Assembly (NCBI GenBank): GCA_012934845.2
Contig: WNNJ02003526.1
Coordinates: forward strand, 341,788 to 405,787
Direction of reading: 5' to 3'
Source: Pomphorhynchus laevis
Lineage: Eukaryota; Acanthocephala; Palaeacanthocephala; Echinorhynchida; Pomphorhynchidae
Length of the DNA: 64,000 nucleotides
The first letter of the stretch is position 1, and every line of letters begins with the position of its first letter. The notes beneath the pieces were generated by a model. The model made no database searches and was not told the origin of the DNA. It saw only the letters and a list, made by a program, of their open reading frames with translations. The position numbers and the translations under genes were made by a program. Positions 48,418 to 63,000 of the stretch are shown here, in pieces.

Positions 48418-48454
48418 TCCTAGCGGCTCAGTCTTACTCGACTGAACCGCTAGG
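48418..48454. repeat. 14-bp hairpin overlapping a second one
   Basis: cctagcggctcagt pairs with actgaaccgctagg (one mismatch, 8-base loop). The right arm also takes part in an alternative hairpin, ctcgact / agtcgag, so the two structures exclude one another. It lies at the start of the LINE leader. Confidence 0.65.
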
Positions 48455-51400
48455 TGCTAGTCGAGTAAATATTAAGCTGGAACATATTGCCAATTTGCCT
48501 CTGCGTAGCGAACCAGGCAAAGTATGTTCGACATTAGCCGATCAAAGGCTAAATAATTAGCCGGCTTGCATCAGCCGTAGGGATAGTCCTTTCATAGACT
48601 ATCTCAGATCCCTCCGATGATTACAACGGCAGATTGGACAATGAACGAAAAGGCGGAAGAGAGTCACGGTGACCTATTTCCTTACAGTAGCTATGCTGGA
48701 TCATCAAATGATATAGGAAACGGAAGATAACCGAACAAACAAGATCACTCCGATGACTCCGACGGTAGATTTGGCAAATGTACGAAAAGGAGGGAGAGTC
48801 ACGGATACATGTTTCCTTACATTAGCGATGTTGGATCATAAAAGGATATTTGGAACAGGAGATAACCACACAAACAAACCACGACAATGAAAATGGCAAA
48901 CAACAAATTTACAAAATGTAAATTAAGTTGAAAACAATGGTCAACTCACCACTAACTGGAGGAATCTTTATTGTCGGGTGCCGTGAGATCATGCAATTGT
49001 ACGGAGACAGCGAAAGAGACATCAACATCCAAAGCGGACTAGCCTTCATGTATAAACGTGGAATGTCATCTCGCTGACGGGGAAGGAACCAAAATTAATT
49101 GAAGAGATGGTTCGCTTCGGTCTAGAAAGAGTCGGAGTGACTTCCTTCACTATTCTGGAACTGCAACTAAACTTTTGGATCAAGATTAGACCTTGAACTA
49201 TTCGGGAGTTACCAACGGAAAGCAACAACAGGCGGGTGTAGGTATACTTACAAGTCTCCGGTTGTCGTTCGTGATAGAGAGAGGTTTAGCACAACGAACG
49301 AAAGGTTGGCATCTTTGAGACTTTTAGTCAAAGAAGGAAAGGAAATAACTGTTGTGTCTGCGTATGCTCCCAACATTATCTCGGAATACGCAGTCTTCGT
49401 GGAAGATCTTCAGGCTCTGCTTGATAGTACTACTGTCAGATATGCCCTTGTTCTATAAGGTGACTTGAATGCTCATGTTTGTAGCGACAGTATAACTTTG
49501 AAGGGAATGTTGGGGAACGGACACTCCGATCTGAATGCGAGTGGTGTTGAATTATTGCACTTTTGTTCTCGCAACAATTTGTGTATAATCAACAACATGT
49601 TTGAACATAAGGAGATCCATAGTTCCACATGGCTTCAGGATTCTTTCAGTAAAAGATCAATAATCGATTTTATAATCGTATCATCTGATCTGCGGCGTTA
49701 TGTTCTGAACACTCGTGTGACGAGATGGGCTGAGCTGTCAACCGATCATTACCTTGTAGTTAGTAAACTTCAATGGCAGAATCTGATGCTAGACAAGCCT
49801 GGTAAACCCAAACGTTGTGTGAGGGCTTGCTGGAAGCGTCTAGCAAATGTTTCTGTCAAACGTTTTTCTGGTTACATCCTGGAGGACTTATTTTGGTTAC
49901 CAGAAGAGGTAAAGAGCATTGATCAGGAATAGAAGATGCTCAGATCCTCGCTTGCTAAAGCAACTGTGAAAAGTTGTGGATCGAAGGCCTTAGTTGCTTG
50001 TCGCGGATGAAATACATGACCTGCTTGGTGGACACCAACAGTTAGAGATTTTCTCCAACAGTAGAAGCTGGCTTATAAGGCAACTTTGTCAGATAAATCA
50101 GTGGAAGCTGTAGACAAGTACCGAAGGGCGAAGAGAGCTTAAGCTCGAGCAGTTACAGAATCAAATAAAGCAGCTTAGGAGAAGTTTGGAGAGACCTTAG
50201 AACTTGACTATAGGTCAGCTTCAAAGATGTTCTGGAGGACGATCAGGAACTTTCGTGTTGGAAAGCAGAACACTCCTCAAACTGTCTATGACAAGAGAGG
50301 ATCTGTGCTGACTTGCATTGAAGAAATTCCTGGTTGTTGGAAAGAGCATTTTAGGAGTCTCCTGAATTAGGTGGATATACCTTCGCTTGTAGAAGTAGAG
50401 CCTTTAGAACTAACGGATTGTAGATTTGTAGATTTGGAGAAGGCGTTCGACCGAGTTCTGCGAGTGAGGTTATAGGAAGTAGTAACGGAGTATGGAGTAC
50501 CACACTATCTTCGGGTAGCTCTGGCTTTTCTGTATGAACAAAGTATGAGTTGTGTTCGTGTTCTAGTAGAAAGTCTGAATTATCTCGAGTAGGCTTTAGG
50601 ATTCGAAAGAATTGCCCTTTGCCTCCACTTTTGTTCCTTGTTTACATGAACAAAATTACGAGACGAACTGCTCCGAGGGATGTCGGTCTTCAGTTCAATT
50701 CTCTCAGGATACCATCTCTGTCTTTTACAGATGATGAGGTCTGGTTGACGTATTGTCCTGAGGACTTACAATGCCTACTAGATCGATTATGATGGAATTC
50801 CAAGCGACAGGGATGTTGGTTAGTACCGCCAACACTTTTCTATGTGTTCGTCTAAGATTCAGGTGCAATGTCAATACGGATAGGGGAAAAGGTTTTTCCT
50901 GATGTGGACGATGTCAAGTATCTTGGGGTATTGTTCTCGAGGGACTGCAGGAACATCAAGGAGATTGAAAATCGAATTTGTACAGCTAACGCAGCAATGC
51001 ATTCTTTTAACAGGTCTGTCGTGGTTAAGCGAGAGTTGAGTCTTCAGGCAAAGCTTTCGATTTATCCCGCAATCCACGTTTCTATCTTAACCAATAGTCA
51101 TGAGCTTTGGGCTATGACCAAACGGATATCTCGAATACAGGCGACCGAAATGAGGTTCCTTCACGGTGTTGGCGTCTTAGCCTTATCAATAAGGTTAGTA
51201 ATCCGTCATTCGCGATAGACTCGGAGTAAAGTCGATGCTTCTTAATATCGAAGAAAGTCAGTTGAGGTAGCTAAGACATGTTTTGAGGATGTCTAAGGTC
51301 GCCTTCCTCTAAGAGTTTTCTAAACCGGACTCTCTGGAAAGATACCTCGAGGTAGACCTCGATACCGGTGGAGAGACCAAATCTCAAAACTGGCCGAAGA

Positions 51401-51552
51401 TCTCATTTGGCTATCTGCAAGATAACTCTGGTTTGTCGCCCATGATCGCAATGTCTGGAGTAGTTTGGTCCGTGCACTGCTTCCACGACCTGACACCCGG
51501 AGCAGTGGTTGAAAGGAAAAATCTTAAATATTATTTGGTTTTCTTGTCAAGA
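48420..51552 (+). mobile_element. Decayed LINE with endonuclease and reverse transcriptase
   Basis: The leader (48480-48900) holds two related sub-repeats (48609-48725 and 48749-48860, each with gagagtcacgg and tttccttaca). From about 49040 the apurinic-type endonuclease is readable in pieces: GMSS, AYAPNI (49365), GDLNAHVCSDS (49460), RSIIDFIIVSSDLRR and AELSTDHYLVVSKLQW (49650-49780). The polymerase follows with FVDLEKAFDRVL (50425), SFTDDEVWL (50725), KYLGVLFSRDC (50905) and VVVKRELSLQAKLSIYPAI (51018-51075), and the tail is SRIQATEMRFLHGVG. The catalytic FADD is FTDD here. Many stops and frame changes are spread along it (in the endonuclease near 49077 and 49457, and around 49930-50420), and part of the polymerase is missing. 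The 3' end matches the copy at 14278-14800. Clade is uncertain (RTE- or CR1/Rex1-like). Confidence 0.85.
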
Positions 51553-53658
51553 AATTGTTGTTGCTTAAACAATTTCGTTTTTTATCATTCATACAAAAGT
51601 ACAAGCACTGATGTGCCCTTTATTTATATGCCCATCGATGTGCCAATATTAAAGAGACCTGCGCTGACATTTGCCAGTGTTTTTGCTAATGATCCTTTTT
51701 TGGAAAAGCTGTAGTACTGATTTAGTACTCGATGATGTTACTAGAAAATTATCTTGTACATCATTCACATTGATTCATTCATTGATTACCGTCTGCCAGT
51801 CCTCCTCTGTATCCAGTAGTGGAAGGCATATAGCACTGATGAGTCATTGTGATGACGAAACGGCATTCTTCATTATTTCTCATCTGGCTTACATGTTTTA
51901 CAAGAAATTCACGCAGAATGGTCCCACTATCCTTAAATTCATGATAAAAGTTAGCCGATATTAAAGATATCTGCGCTGACATTTTCCAGTGTTTTTGCTA
52001 ATGATCCATTTTGGTGAAGCTGTAGTACTGATTTAGTATTTTATGATGTTACCAGAAAATTTTCTTGTACCTCATTCACATTGATTCTTTCATTGATTAC
52101 CGTATGCCAGTCCTCCTCTGTATCCAGTAGTGGAAGGGATATGGCACTGATGAGTCATTGTGATGACGAAACGGCAATCTTCATTCTTTCTCATCTGGCT
52201 TACATGTTTTACAAGAAATTCACGCGGAATGGTCTCACTCTCCTTAAATTCTGGAAAAAAGTTAGCCGATATTAAAGAGACCTACGCTGACATTTGCCAG
52301 TGTTTTTGCTAATGATCCTTTTTTGGTAAAGCTGTAGTACTGATTCAGTACTCGATGATGTTACTAGAAAATTATCTTGTACATCATTCACATTGATTCA
52401 TTCATTGATTACAGTATGCCAGTCCTCCTCTGTATACAGTAGTGGAAGGGACATGGCACTAATGAGTCATTGTGATGACGAAACGGCATTCTTCATCCTT
52501 TCTCATCTGGCTTACATGTTTTACAAGAAATTCACGCGAAATAGTCTAACTCTCCTTAAATTCATGATAAAAGTTAGCCGATATTAAAGAGACCTGCGCT
52601 GACATTTGCCAGTGTTTTTGCTAATGATCCTTTTTTGGTAAAGCTTTAGTACTGATTAAGTACTCGATGATGTTACTAAAAAATTATCTCGTACATCATT
52701 CACATTGATTCATTCATTGATTACGGTCTGCCAGTCCTCCTCTGTATCCAGTAGTGGAAGGGATATGGCACTGATGAGTCATTGTGATGACGAAACGGCA
52801 ATCTTCATTCTTTCTCATCTGGCTTACATGTTTTACAAGAAATTCACGCGGAATGGTCTCACTCTCCTTAAATTCTGGAAAAAAGTTAGCCGATATTAAA
52901 GAGACCTACGCTGACATTTGCCAGTGTTTTTGCTAATGATCCTTTTTTGGTAAAGCTGTAGTACTGATTCAGTACTCGATGATGTTACTAGAAAATTATC
53001 TTGTACATCATTCACATTGATTCAATCATTGATTACAGTATGCCAGTCCTCCTCTGTATCCAGTAGTGGAAGGGACATGGCACTAATGAGTCATTGTGAT
53101 GACGAAACGGCATTCTTCATCCTTTCTCATCTGGATTACATGTTTTACAAGAAATTCACGCGAAATAGTCTAACTCTCCTTAAATTAATGATAAAAGTTA
53201 GCCGATATTAAAGAGACCTGCGCTGACATTTGCCAGTGTTTTTGCTAATGAACCTTTTTTTGTAAAGCTGTACTACTGATTTAGTACTCGATGATGTTAC
53301 CAGAAAATTATCTTGTACATCAATCACATTGATTCATTCATTGATTACCGTATGCCAGCCCTCCTCTGTATCCAGTAGTGGAAGGGATCTGGCACTGATG
53401 AGTCATTGTGATGACGAAACGGCATTCTTCATTCTTTCTCATCTGGCTTACATGTTTTACAAGAAATTCACGCGGAATGGTCCCACTCACCTTAAATTCA
53501 TGATAAAAGTTAGCCGATATTAAAGAGACCTGCGCTGACATTTGCCAGTGTTTTTGCTAATGATCCTTATTTGGAAAAGCTGTACTACTCATTTAGTACT
53601 CGATGATGTTAACTGAAAATTATCTTGTACATCATTCACATTGATTCATTCATTGATT

Positions 53659-53734
53659 ACCGTCTGCCAGTCCTCCTCTGTATACAGTAGTGGAGGAAAT
53701 CTGGCACTGATGAGTCATTGTGATGACGAAACGG
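53659..53734 (+). ncRNA. Hammerhead ribozyme in satellite unit 53641 (GUC triplet)
   Basis: ACCG, cleavage triplet GUC (53662-53664), stem I UGCCA pairing with UGGCA (53665-53669 with 53702-53706) and a further AUC/GUC-type extension, core CUGAUGA (53707-53713), stem II GUCAU / AUGAC with loop UGUG (53714-53727), GAAA (53728-53731), then CGG closing stem III with CCG. Stems I and II are closed and stem III is open (type III order). Stem III has only 3 canonical pairs. This is the array unit with the canonical GUC triplet and an otherwise intact core. Confidence 0.85.
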
Positions 53735-53970
53735 CATTCTTAATTCTTCCTCATCTGGCTTACATGTTTTACAAGAAATTCACGCGGAATGGTCACACTC
53801 TCCTTAAATTCATGATAAAAGTTCGCCGATATTAAAGAGACCAGCGCTGACATTTGCCAGTGTTTTTGCTAATGATCCTTTTTTGGTAAAGCTGTAGTAC
53901 TGATTTAGTACTCGATGATGTTACTAGAAAATTATCTTGTACATCATTCACATTGATTCATTCATTGATT

Positions 53971-54046
53971 ACCGTATGCCAGTCCTCCTCTGTATCCAGT
54001 AGTGGAAGGGATCTGGCACTGATGAGTCATTGTGATGACGAAACGG
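53971..54046 (+). ncRNA. Hammerhead ribozyme, standard satellite unit (GUA triplet)
   Basis: Same fold as the previous entry with triplet GUA (53974-53976), the commonest form in the array. Core CUGAUGA at 54019-54025, stem II 54026-54039, GAAA 54040-54043. The stem I extension GUCC / GGAU adds four pairs above a one-base bulge. GUA is a permitted but usually slower triplet. Confidence 0.85.
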
Positions 54047-57000
54047 CATTCTTCATTCTTTCTCATCTGGCTTACATGTTTTACAAGAAATTCACGCGGA
54101 ATGGTCTCACTCTCCTTAAATTCATGATAAAAGTTAGCCGATATTAAAGAGACCTGCGCTGACATTTGCCAGTGTTTTTGCTAATGATCCTTTTTGGTGA
54201 AGCTGTAGTACTGATTTAGTATTTTATGATGTTACCAGAAAATTTTCTTGTACCTCATTCACATTGATTCATTCATTGATTACCGTATGCCAGTCCTCCT
54301 CTGTATCCAGTAGTGGAAGGGATATGGCACTGATGAGTCATTGTGATGACGAAACGGCATTCTTCATTCTTTCTCATCTGGCTTACATGTTTTACAAGAA
54401 ATTCACGCGGAATAGTCTCACTCTCCTTAAATTCATGATAAAAGTTAGCCGATATTAAAGAGACCTGCGCTGACATTTGCCAGTGTTTTTGCTAATGATC
54501 CTTTTTGGTGAAGCTGTAGTACTGATTTAGTATTTTATGATGTTACCAGAAAATTTTCTTGTACCTCATTCACATTGATTCATTCATTGATTACCGTATG
54601 CCAGTCCTCCTCTGTATCCAGTAGTGGAAGGGATATGGCACTGATGAGTCATTGTGATGACGAAACGGCATTCTTCATTCTTTCTCATCTGGCTTACATG
54701 TTTTACAAGAAATTAACGCGGAATGGTCTCACTCTCCTTAAATTCATGATAAAAGTTAGCCGATATTAAAGAGACCTGCGCTGACATTTGCCAGTGTTTT
54801 TGCTAATGATCCTTTTTTGGTAAAGCTGTAGTACTGATTTAGTACTCGATGATGTTACTAGAAAATTATCTTGTACATCATTCACATTGATTCATTCATT
54901 GATTACCGTATGCCAGTCCTCCTCTGTATCCAGTAGTGGAAGGGATCTGGCACTGATGAGTCATTGTGATGACGAAACGGCATTCTTCATTCTTTCTCAT
55001 CTGGCTTACATGTTTTACAAGAAATTCACGCGGAATGGTCTCACTCTCCTTAAATTCATGATAAAAGTTAGCCGATATTAAAGAGACCTGCGCTGACATT
55101 TGCCAGTGTTTTTGCTAATGATCCTTTTTGGTGAAGCTGTAGTACTGATTTAGTATTTTATGATGTTACCAGAAAATTTTCTTGTACCTCATTCATATTG
55201 ATTCATTCATTGATTACCTTCTGCCAGTCCTCCTCTGTATCCAGTAGTGGAAGGGATCTGGCACTGATGAGTCATTGTGATGACGAAACGGCATTCTTCA
55301 TTCTTTCTCATCTGGCTTACATGTTTTACAAGAAATTCACGCGGAATAGTCTCACTCTCCTTAAATTCATGATAAAAGTTAGCCGATATTAAAGAGACCT
55401 GCGCTGACATTTGCCAGTGTTTTTGCTAATGATCCTTTTTGGTGAAGCTGTAGTACTGATTTAGTATTTTATGATGTTACCAGAAAATTTTCTTGTACCT
55501 CATTCACATTGATTCATTCATTGATTACCGTATGCCAGTCCTCCTCTGTATCCAGTAGTGGAAGGGATATGGCACTGATGAGTCATTGTGATGACGAAAC
55601 GGCATTCTTCATTCTTTCTCATCTGGCTTACATGTTTTACAAGAAATTCACGCGGAATGGTCCCACTCTCCTTAAATTCATGATAAAAGTTAGCCGATAT
55701 TAAAGAGACCTGCGCTGACATTTGCCAGTGTTTTTGCTAATGATCCTTTTTTGGTAAAGCTGTAGTACTGATTTAGTACTCGATGATGTTACTAGAAAAT
55801 TATCTTGTACATCATTCACATTGATTCATTCATTGATTACCGTATGCCAGTCCTCCTCTGTATCCAGTAGTGGAAGGGATATGGCACTGATGAGTCATTG
55901 TGATGACGAAACGGCATTCTTCATTCTTTCTCATCTGGCTTACATGTTTTACAAGAAATTCACGCGGAATGGTCTCACTCTCCTTAAATTCATGATAAAA
56001 GTTAGCCGATATTAAAGAGACCTGCGCTGACATTTGCCAGTGTTTTTGCTAATGATCCTTTTTTGGTAAAGCTGTAGTACTGATTTAGTACTCGATGATG
56101 TTACTAGAAAATTATCTTGTACATCATTCACATTGATTCATTCATTGATTACCGTATGCCAGTCCTCCTCTGTATCCAGTAGTGGAAGGGATATGGCACT
56201 GATGAGTCATTGTGATGACGAAACGGCATTCTTCATTCTTTCTCATCTGGCTTACATGTTTTACAAGAAATTCACGCGGAATAGTCTCACTCTCCTTAAA
56301 TTCATGATAAAAGTTAGCCGATATTAAAGATACCTGCGCTGACATTTGCCAGTGTTTTTGCTAATGATCCTTTTTGGTAAAGCTGTAGTACTGATTTAGT
56401 ATTTTATGATGTTACCAGAAAATTTTCTTGTACCTCATTCACATTGATTCATTCATTGATTACCGTATGCCAGTCCTCCTCTGTATCCAGTAGTGGAAGA
56501 AATATGGCACTGATGAGTCAATGTGATGACGAAACGGCATTCTTCATTCTTTCTCATCTGGCTTACATGTTTTACAAGAAATTAACGCGGAATGGTCCCA
56601 CTCTCCTTAAATTCATGATAAAAGTAAGCCGATATTAAAGAGACCTGCGCAGACATTTGTCAGTGTTTTTGCTAATGATCCTTTTTTGGTAAAGCTGTAG
56701 TACTGATTTAGTACTCGATGATGTTACTAGAAAATTATCTTGTACATCATTCACATTGATTCATTCATTGATTACCGTATGCCAGTCCTCCTCTGTATCC
56801 AGTAGTGGAAGGGATCTGGCACTGATGAGTCATTGTGATGACGAAACGGCATTCTTCATTCTTTCTCATCTGGCTTACATGTTTTACAAGAAATTCACGC
56901 GGAATGGTCTCACTCTCCTTAAATTCATGATAAAAGTTAGCCGATATTAAAGAGACCTGCGCTGACATTTGCCAGTGTTTTTGCTAATGATCCTTTTTGG

Positions 57001-60000
57001 TGAAGCTGTAGTACTGATTTAGTACTCGATGATGTTACTAGAAAATTATCTTGTACATCATTCACATTGATTCATTCATTGATTACCGTATGCCAGTCCT
57101 CCTCTGTATCCAGTAGTGGAAGGGATATGGCACTGATGAGTCATTGTGATGACGAAACGGCATTCTTCATTCTTTCTCATCTGGCTTACATGTTTTACAA
57201 GAAATTCACGCGGAATGGTCTCACTCTCCTTAAATTCATGATAAAAGTTAGCCGATATTAAAGAGACCTGCGCTGACATTTGCCAGTGTTTTTGCTAATG
57301 ATCCTTTTTGGTGAAGCTGTAGTACTGATTTAGTATTTTATGATGTTACCAGAAAATTTTCTTGTACCTCATTCACATTGATTCATTCATTGATTACCGT
57401 ATGCCAGTCCTCCTCTGTATCCAGTAGTGGAAGGGATATGGCACTGATGAGTCATTGTGATGACGAAACGGCATTCTTCATTCTTTCTCATCTGGCTTAC
57501 ATGTTTTACAAGAAATTCACGCGGAATGGTCTCACTCTCCTTAAATTCATGATAAAAGTTAGCCGATATTAAAGAGACCTGCGCTGACATTTGCCAGTGT
57601 TTTTGCTAATGATCCTTTTTGGTGAAGCTGTAGTACTGATTTAGTATTTTATGATGTTACCAGAAAATTTTCTTGTACCTCATTCACATTGATTCATTCA
57701 TTGATTACCGTATGCCAGTCCTCCTCTGTATCCAGTAGTGGAAGGGATATGGCACTGATGAGTCATTGTGATGACGAAACGGCATTCTTCATTCTTTCTC
57801 ATCTGGCTTACATGTTTTACAAGAAATTCACGCGGAATAGTCTCATTCTCCTTAAATTCATGATAAAAGTTAGCCGATATTAAAGATATCTGCGCTGACA
57901 TTTGCCAGTGTTTTTGCTAATGATCCTTTTTGGTGAAGCTGTAGTACTGATTTAGTATTTTATGATGTTACCAGAAAATTTTCTTGTACCTCATTCACAT
58001 TGATTCATTCATTGATTACCGTATGCCAGTCCTCCTCTGTATCCAGTAGTGGAAGAAATATGGCACTGATGAGTCAATGTGATGACGAAACGGCATTCTT
58101 CATTCTTTCTCATCTGGCTTACATGTTTTACAAGAAATTCACGCGGAATGGTCCCACTCTCCTTAAATTCATGATAAAAGTAAGCCGATATTAAAGAGAC
58201 CTGCGCAGACATTTGTCAGTGTTTTTGCTAATGATCCTTTTTTGGTAAAGCTGTAGTACTGATTTAGTACTCGATGATGTTACTAGAAAATTATCTTGTA
58301 CATCATTCACATTGATTCATTCATTGATTACCGTATGCCAGTCCTCCTCTGTATCCAGTAGTGGAAGGGATCTGGCACTGATGAGTCATTGTGATGACGA
58401 AACGGCATTCTTCATTCTTTCTCATCTGGCTTACATGTTTTACAAGAAATTCACGCGGAATGGTCTCACTCTCCTTAAATTCATGATAAAAGTTAGCCGA
58501 TATTAAAGAGACCTGCGCTGACATTTGCCAGTGTTTTTGCTAATGATCCTTTTTGGTGAAGCTGTAGTACTGATTTAGTATTTTATGATGTTACCAGAAA
58601 ATTTTCTTGTACCTCATTCACATTGATTCATTCATTGATTACCGTATGCCAGTCCTCCTCTGTATCCAGTAGTGGAAGGGATATGGCACTGATGAGTCAT
58701 TGTAATGACGACACGGCATTCTACATTCTTTCCGATCTGGCTTACATGTTTTACAAGAAATTAAAGCGGAATGGTCCCACTCTCCTTTAATTAATGATAA
58801 ACGTTAGCCGATATTAAAGAGACCTGCGCTGACATTTGCCAGTGTTTTTGCTAATGATCCTTTTTTGGTAAAGCTGTAGTACTGATTTAGTACTCGATGA
58901 TGTTACTAGAAAATTATCTTGTACATCATTCACATTGATTCATTCATTGATTACCATCTGCCAGTTCTCCTCTGTATCCAGTAGTAAAAGAGATCTGGCA
59001 CTGCTGAGTCATTGTGATGACGAAACGGCATTCGTCATTCTTTAGCGTATAGCTTTCACGTTTTACAAGAAATTCACGCGGAATGGTCTCATTCTCCTTA
59101 AATTCATGATAAAAGTTAGCCGATATTAAAGATAACTGCGCTGACATTTTCCAGTGTTTTTGCTAATGATCCATTTTGGTGAAGCTGTAGTACTGATTTA
59201 GTATTTTATGATGTTACCAGAAAATTTTCTTGTACCTCATTCACATTGATTCATTCATTGATTACCGTATGCCAGTCCTCCTCTGTATCCAGTAGTGGAA
59301 GGGATATGGCACTGATGAGTCATTGTGATGACAAAAAGGCATTCTCTTTTCTTTCTCATCTGGCTTACATGTTTTACAAGAAATTAACGCGGAATGGTTT
59401 TACTCTCCATAAATTCATGATAAAAGTTAGCTGATATTAAAGAGACCTGCGCTGACATTTGCCAGTGTTTTTGCTAATGATCCTTTTTGGTGAAGCTGTA
59501 GTACTGATTTAGTATTCTATGATGTTACTAGAAAATTTTCTAGTACATCATTCATATTGATTCATTCATTGATTACCTTCTGCCGGTCCTCCTCTGTATC
59601 CAGTAGTGAAAGAGATCTGGCACTGATGAGTCATTGTGATGACGAAACGGCATTCTTCATTCTTTCACATCTGGCTTACTTGTTTTACAAGAAATTCACG
59701 CGGAATAGTCTCACTCTCCTTAAATTCATGATAAAAGTTAGCCGATATTAAAGATACCTGCGCTGACATTTGCCAGTGTTTTTGCTAATGATCCTTTTTG
59801 GTGAAGCTGTAGTACTGATTTAGTATTTTATGATGTTACCAGAAAATTTTCTTGTACCTCATTCACATTGATTCATTCATTGATTACCGTATGCCAGTCC
59901 TCCTCTGTATCCAGTAGTGGAAGGGATATGGCACTGATGAGTCATTGTGATGACAAAACGGCATTCTTCATTCTTTCTCATCTGGCTTACATGTTTTACA

Positions 60001-63000
60001 AGAAATTCACGCGGAATGGTCTCACTCTCCTTAAATTCATGATAAAAATTAGCCGATATTAAAGAGACCTGCGCTGACATTTGCCAGTGTTTTTGCTAAT
60101 GATCCTTTTTTGGTAAAGCTGTAGTACTGATTTAGTATTTTATGATGTTACCAGAAAATTTTCTTGTACCTCATTCACATTGATTCATTCATTGATTACC
60201 GTATGCCAGTCCTCCTCTGTATCCAGTAGTGGAAGGGATATGGCACTGATGAGTCATTGTGATGACGAAACGGCATTCTTCATTCTTTCTCATCTGGCTT
60301 ACATGTTTTACAAGAAATTCACGCGGAATGGTCTCACTCTCCTTAAATTCATGATAAAAGTTAGCCGATATTAAAGAGACCTGCGCTGACATTTGCCAGT
60401 GTTTTTGCTAATGATCCTTTTTTGGTAAAGCTGTAGTACTGATTTAGTACTCGATGATGTTACTAGAAAATTATCTTGTACATCATTCACATTGATTCAT
60501 TCATTGATTACCGTATGCCAGTCCTCCTCTGTATCCAGTAGTGGAAGGGATATGGCACTGATGAGTCATTGTGATGACGATACGGCATTCTTCATTCTTT
60601 CTCATCTGGCTTACATGTTTTACAAGAAATTCACGCGGAATAGTCTCATTCTTCTTAAATTCATGATAAAAATTAGCCGATATTAAAGATATCTGCGCTG
60701 ACATTTGCCAGTGTTTTTGCTAATGATCCTTTTTGGTAAAGCTGTAGTAATGATTTAGTATTTTATGACAATCCCAGAAAATTTTCTTGTACCTCATTCA
60801 TATTGATTCATTCATTGATTACCGTATGCCTGTCCTCCTCTGTATCCAGTAGTGGAAGAAATATGGCACTGATGAGTCAATGTGATGACGAAATGGCATT
60901 CGTCATTCTTTAGCGTATAGCTTACATGTTTTACAAGAAATTAACGCGGAATAGTCTCACTCTCCTTAAACTCATGATAAAAGTTAGCCGATATTTAAGA
61001 GACCTGCGCTGACATTTTCCAGTGTTTTTGCTAATGATCCATTTTGGTGAAGCTGTAGTACTGATTTTGTATTTTATGATGTTACCAGAAAATTTTCTTG
61101 TACCTCATTCACATTGATTCATTCATTGATTACCGTATGCCAGTCCTCCTCTGTATCCAGTAGTGGAAGGGATCTGGCACTGATGAGTCATTGTGATGAC
61201 GAAACGGCATTCTTCATTCTTTCTCATCTGGCTTACATGTTTTACAAGAAATTAACGCGGAATGGTCTCACTCTCCTTAAATTCATGATAAAAGTTAGCC
61301 GATATTAAAGAGACCTGCGCTGACATTTGCCAGTGTTTTTGCTAATGATCCTTTTTTGGTAAAGCTGTAGTACTGATTTAGTACTCGATGATGTTACTAG
61401 AAAATTATCTTGTACATCATTCACATTGATTCATTCATTGATTACCGTCTGCCAGTCCTCCTCTGTATCCAGTAGTGGAAGGGATATGGCACTGATGAGT
61501 CATTGTGATGACGATACGGCATTCTTCATTCTTTCTCATCTGGCTTACATGTTTTACAAGAAATTCACGCGGAATAGTCTCATTCTCCTTAAATTCATGA
61601 TAAAAGTTAGCAGATATTAAAGATATCTGCGCTGACATTTGCCAGTGTTTTTGCTAATGATCCTTTTTGGTGAAGCTGTAGTACTGATTTAGTATTTTAT
61701 GATGTTACCAGAAAATTTTCTTGTACCTCATTCACATTGATTCATTCATTGATTACCGTATGCCAGTCCTCCTCTGTATCCAGTAGTGGAAGAAATATGG
61801 CACTGGTGAGTCATTGTAATAACGTATCGGCAATCTTCATTCTTTCTCATCTGGCTTACATGTTTTACAAGAAATTCACGCGGAATGTTCCTACTCTCCA
61901 TAAATTAATGATAAACGTTAGCCGATATAAAAGAGACCTGCGCTGACATTTGCCAGTGTTTTTGCTAATGATCCTTTTTTGGTAAAGCTGTAGTACTGAT
62001 TTAGTACTCGATGATGTTACTAGAAAATTATCTTGTACATCATTCACATTGATTCATTCATTGATTACCGTATGCCAGTCCTCCTCTGTATCCAGTAGTG
62101 GAAGGGATATGGCACTGATGAGTCATTGTGATGACTAAACGGCATTCTTCATTCTTTCTCATCTGGCTTACATGTTTTACAAGAAATTAACGCGGAATAG
62201 TCCCACTCTCCTTAAATTAATGATAAACGTTAGCCGATATTAAAGAGACCTGCGCTGACATTTGCCAGTGTTTTTGCTAATGATCCTTTTTTGGTAAATC
62301 TGTAGTACTGATTTAGTCCTCGATGATGTTACCAGAAAATTATCTTGTACATCATTCACATTGATTCATTCATTGATTACCGTATGCCAGTCCTCCTCTG
62401 TATCCAGTAGTGGAAGGGATATGGCACTGATGAGTCATTGTGATGACGATACGGCATTCTTCATTCTTTCTCATCTGGCTTACATGTTTTACAAGAAATT
62501 CACGCGGAATAGTCTCATTCTCCTTAAATTCATGATAAAAGTTAGCCGATATTAAAGATATCTGCGCTGACATTTGCCATTGTTTTTGCTAATGATCCTT
62601 TTTGGTAAAGCTGTAGTAATGATTTAGTATTTTATGATGTTCCCAGAAAATTTTCTTGTACCTCATTCACATTGATTCATTCATTGATTACCGTATGCCA
62701 GTCCTCCTCTGTATCCAGTAGTGGAAGAAATATGGCACTGATGAGTCAATGTGATGACGAAACGGCATTCTTCATTCTTTCTCATCTGGCTTACATGTTT
62801 TACAAGAAATTAACGCGGAATGGTCCCACTCTCCTTAAATTCATGATAAAAGTAAGCCGATATTAAAGAGACCTGCGCAGACATTTGTCAGTGTTTTTGC
62901 TAATGATGCTTTTTTGGTAAAGCTGTAGTACTGATTTAGTACTCGATGATGTTACTAGAAAATTATCTTGTACATCATTCACATTGATTCATTCATTGAT

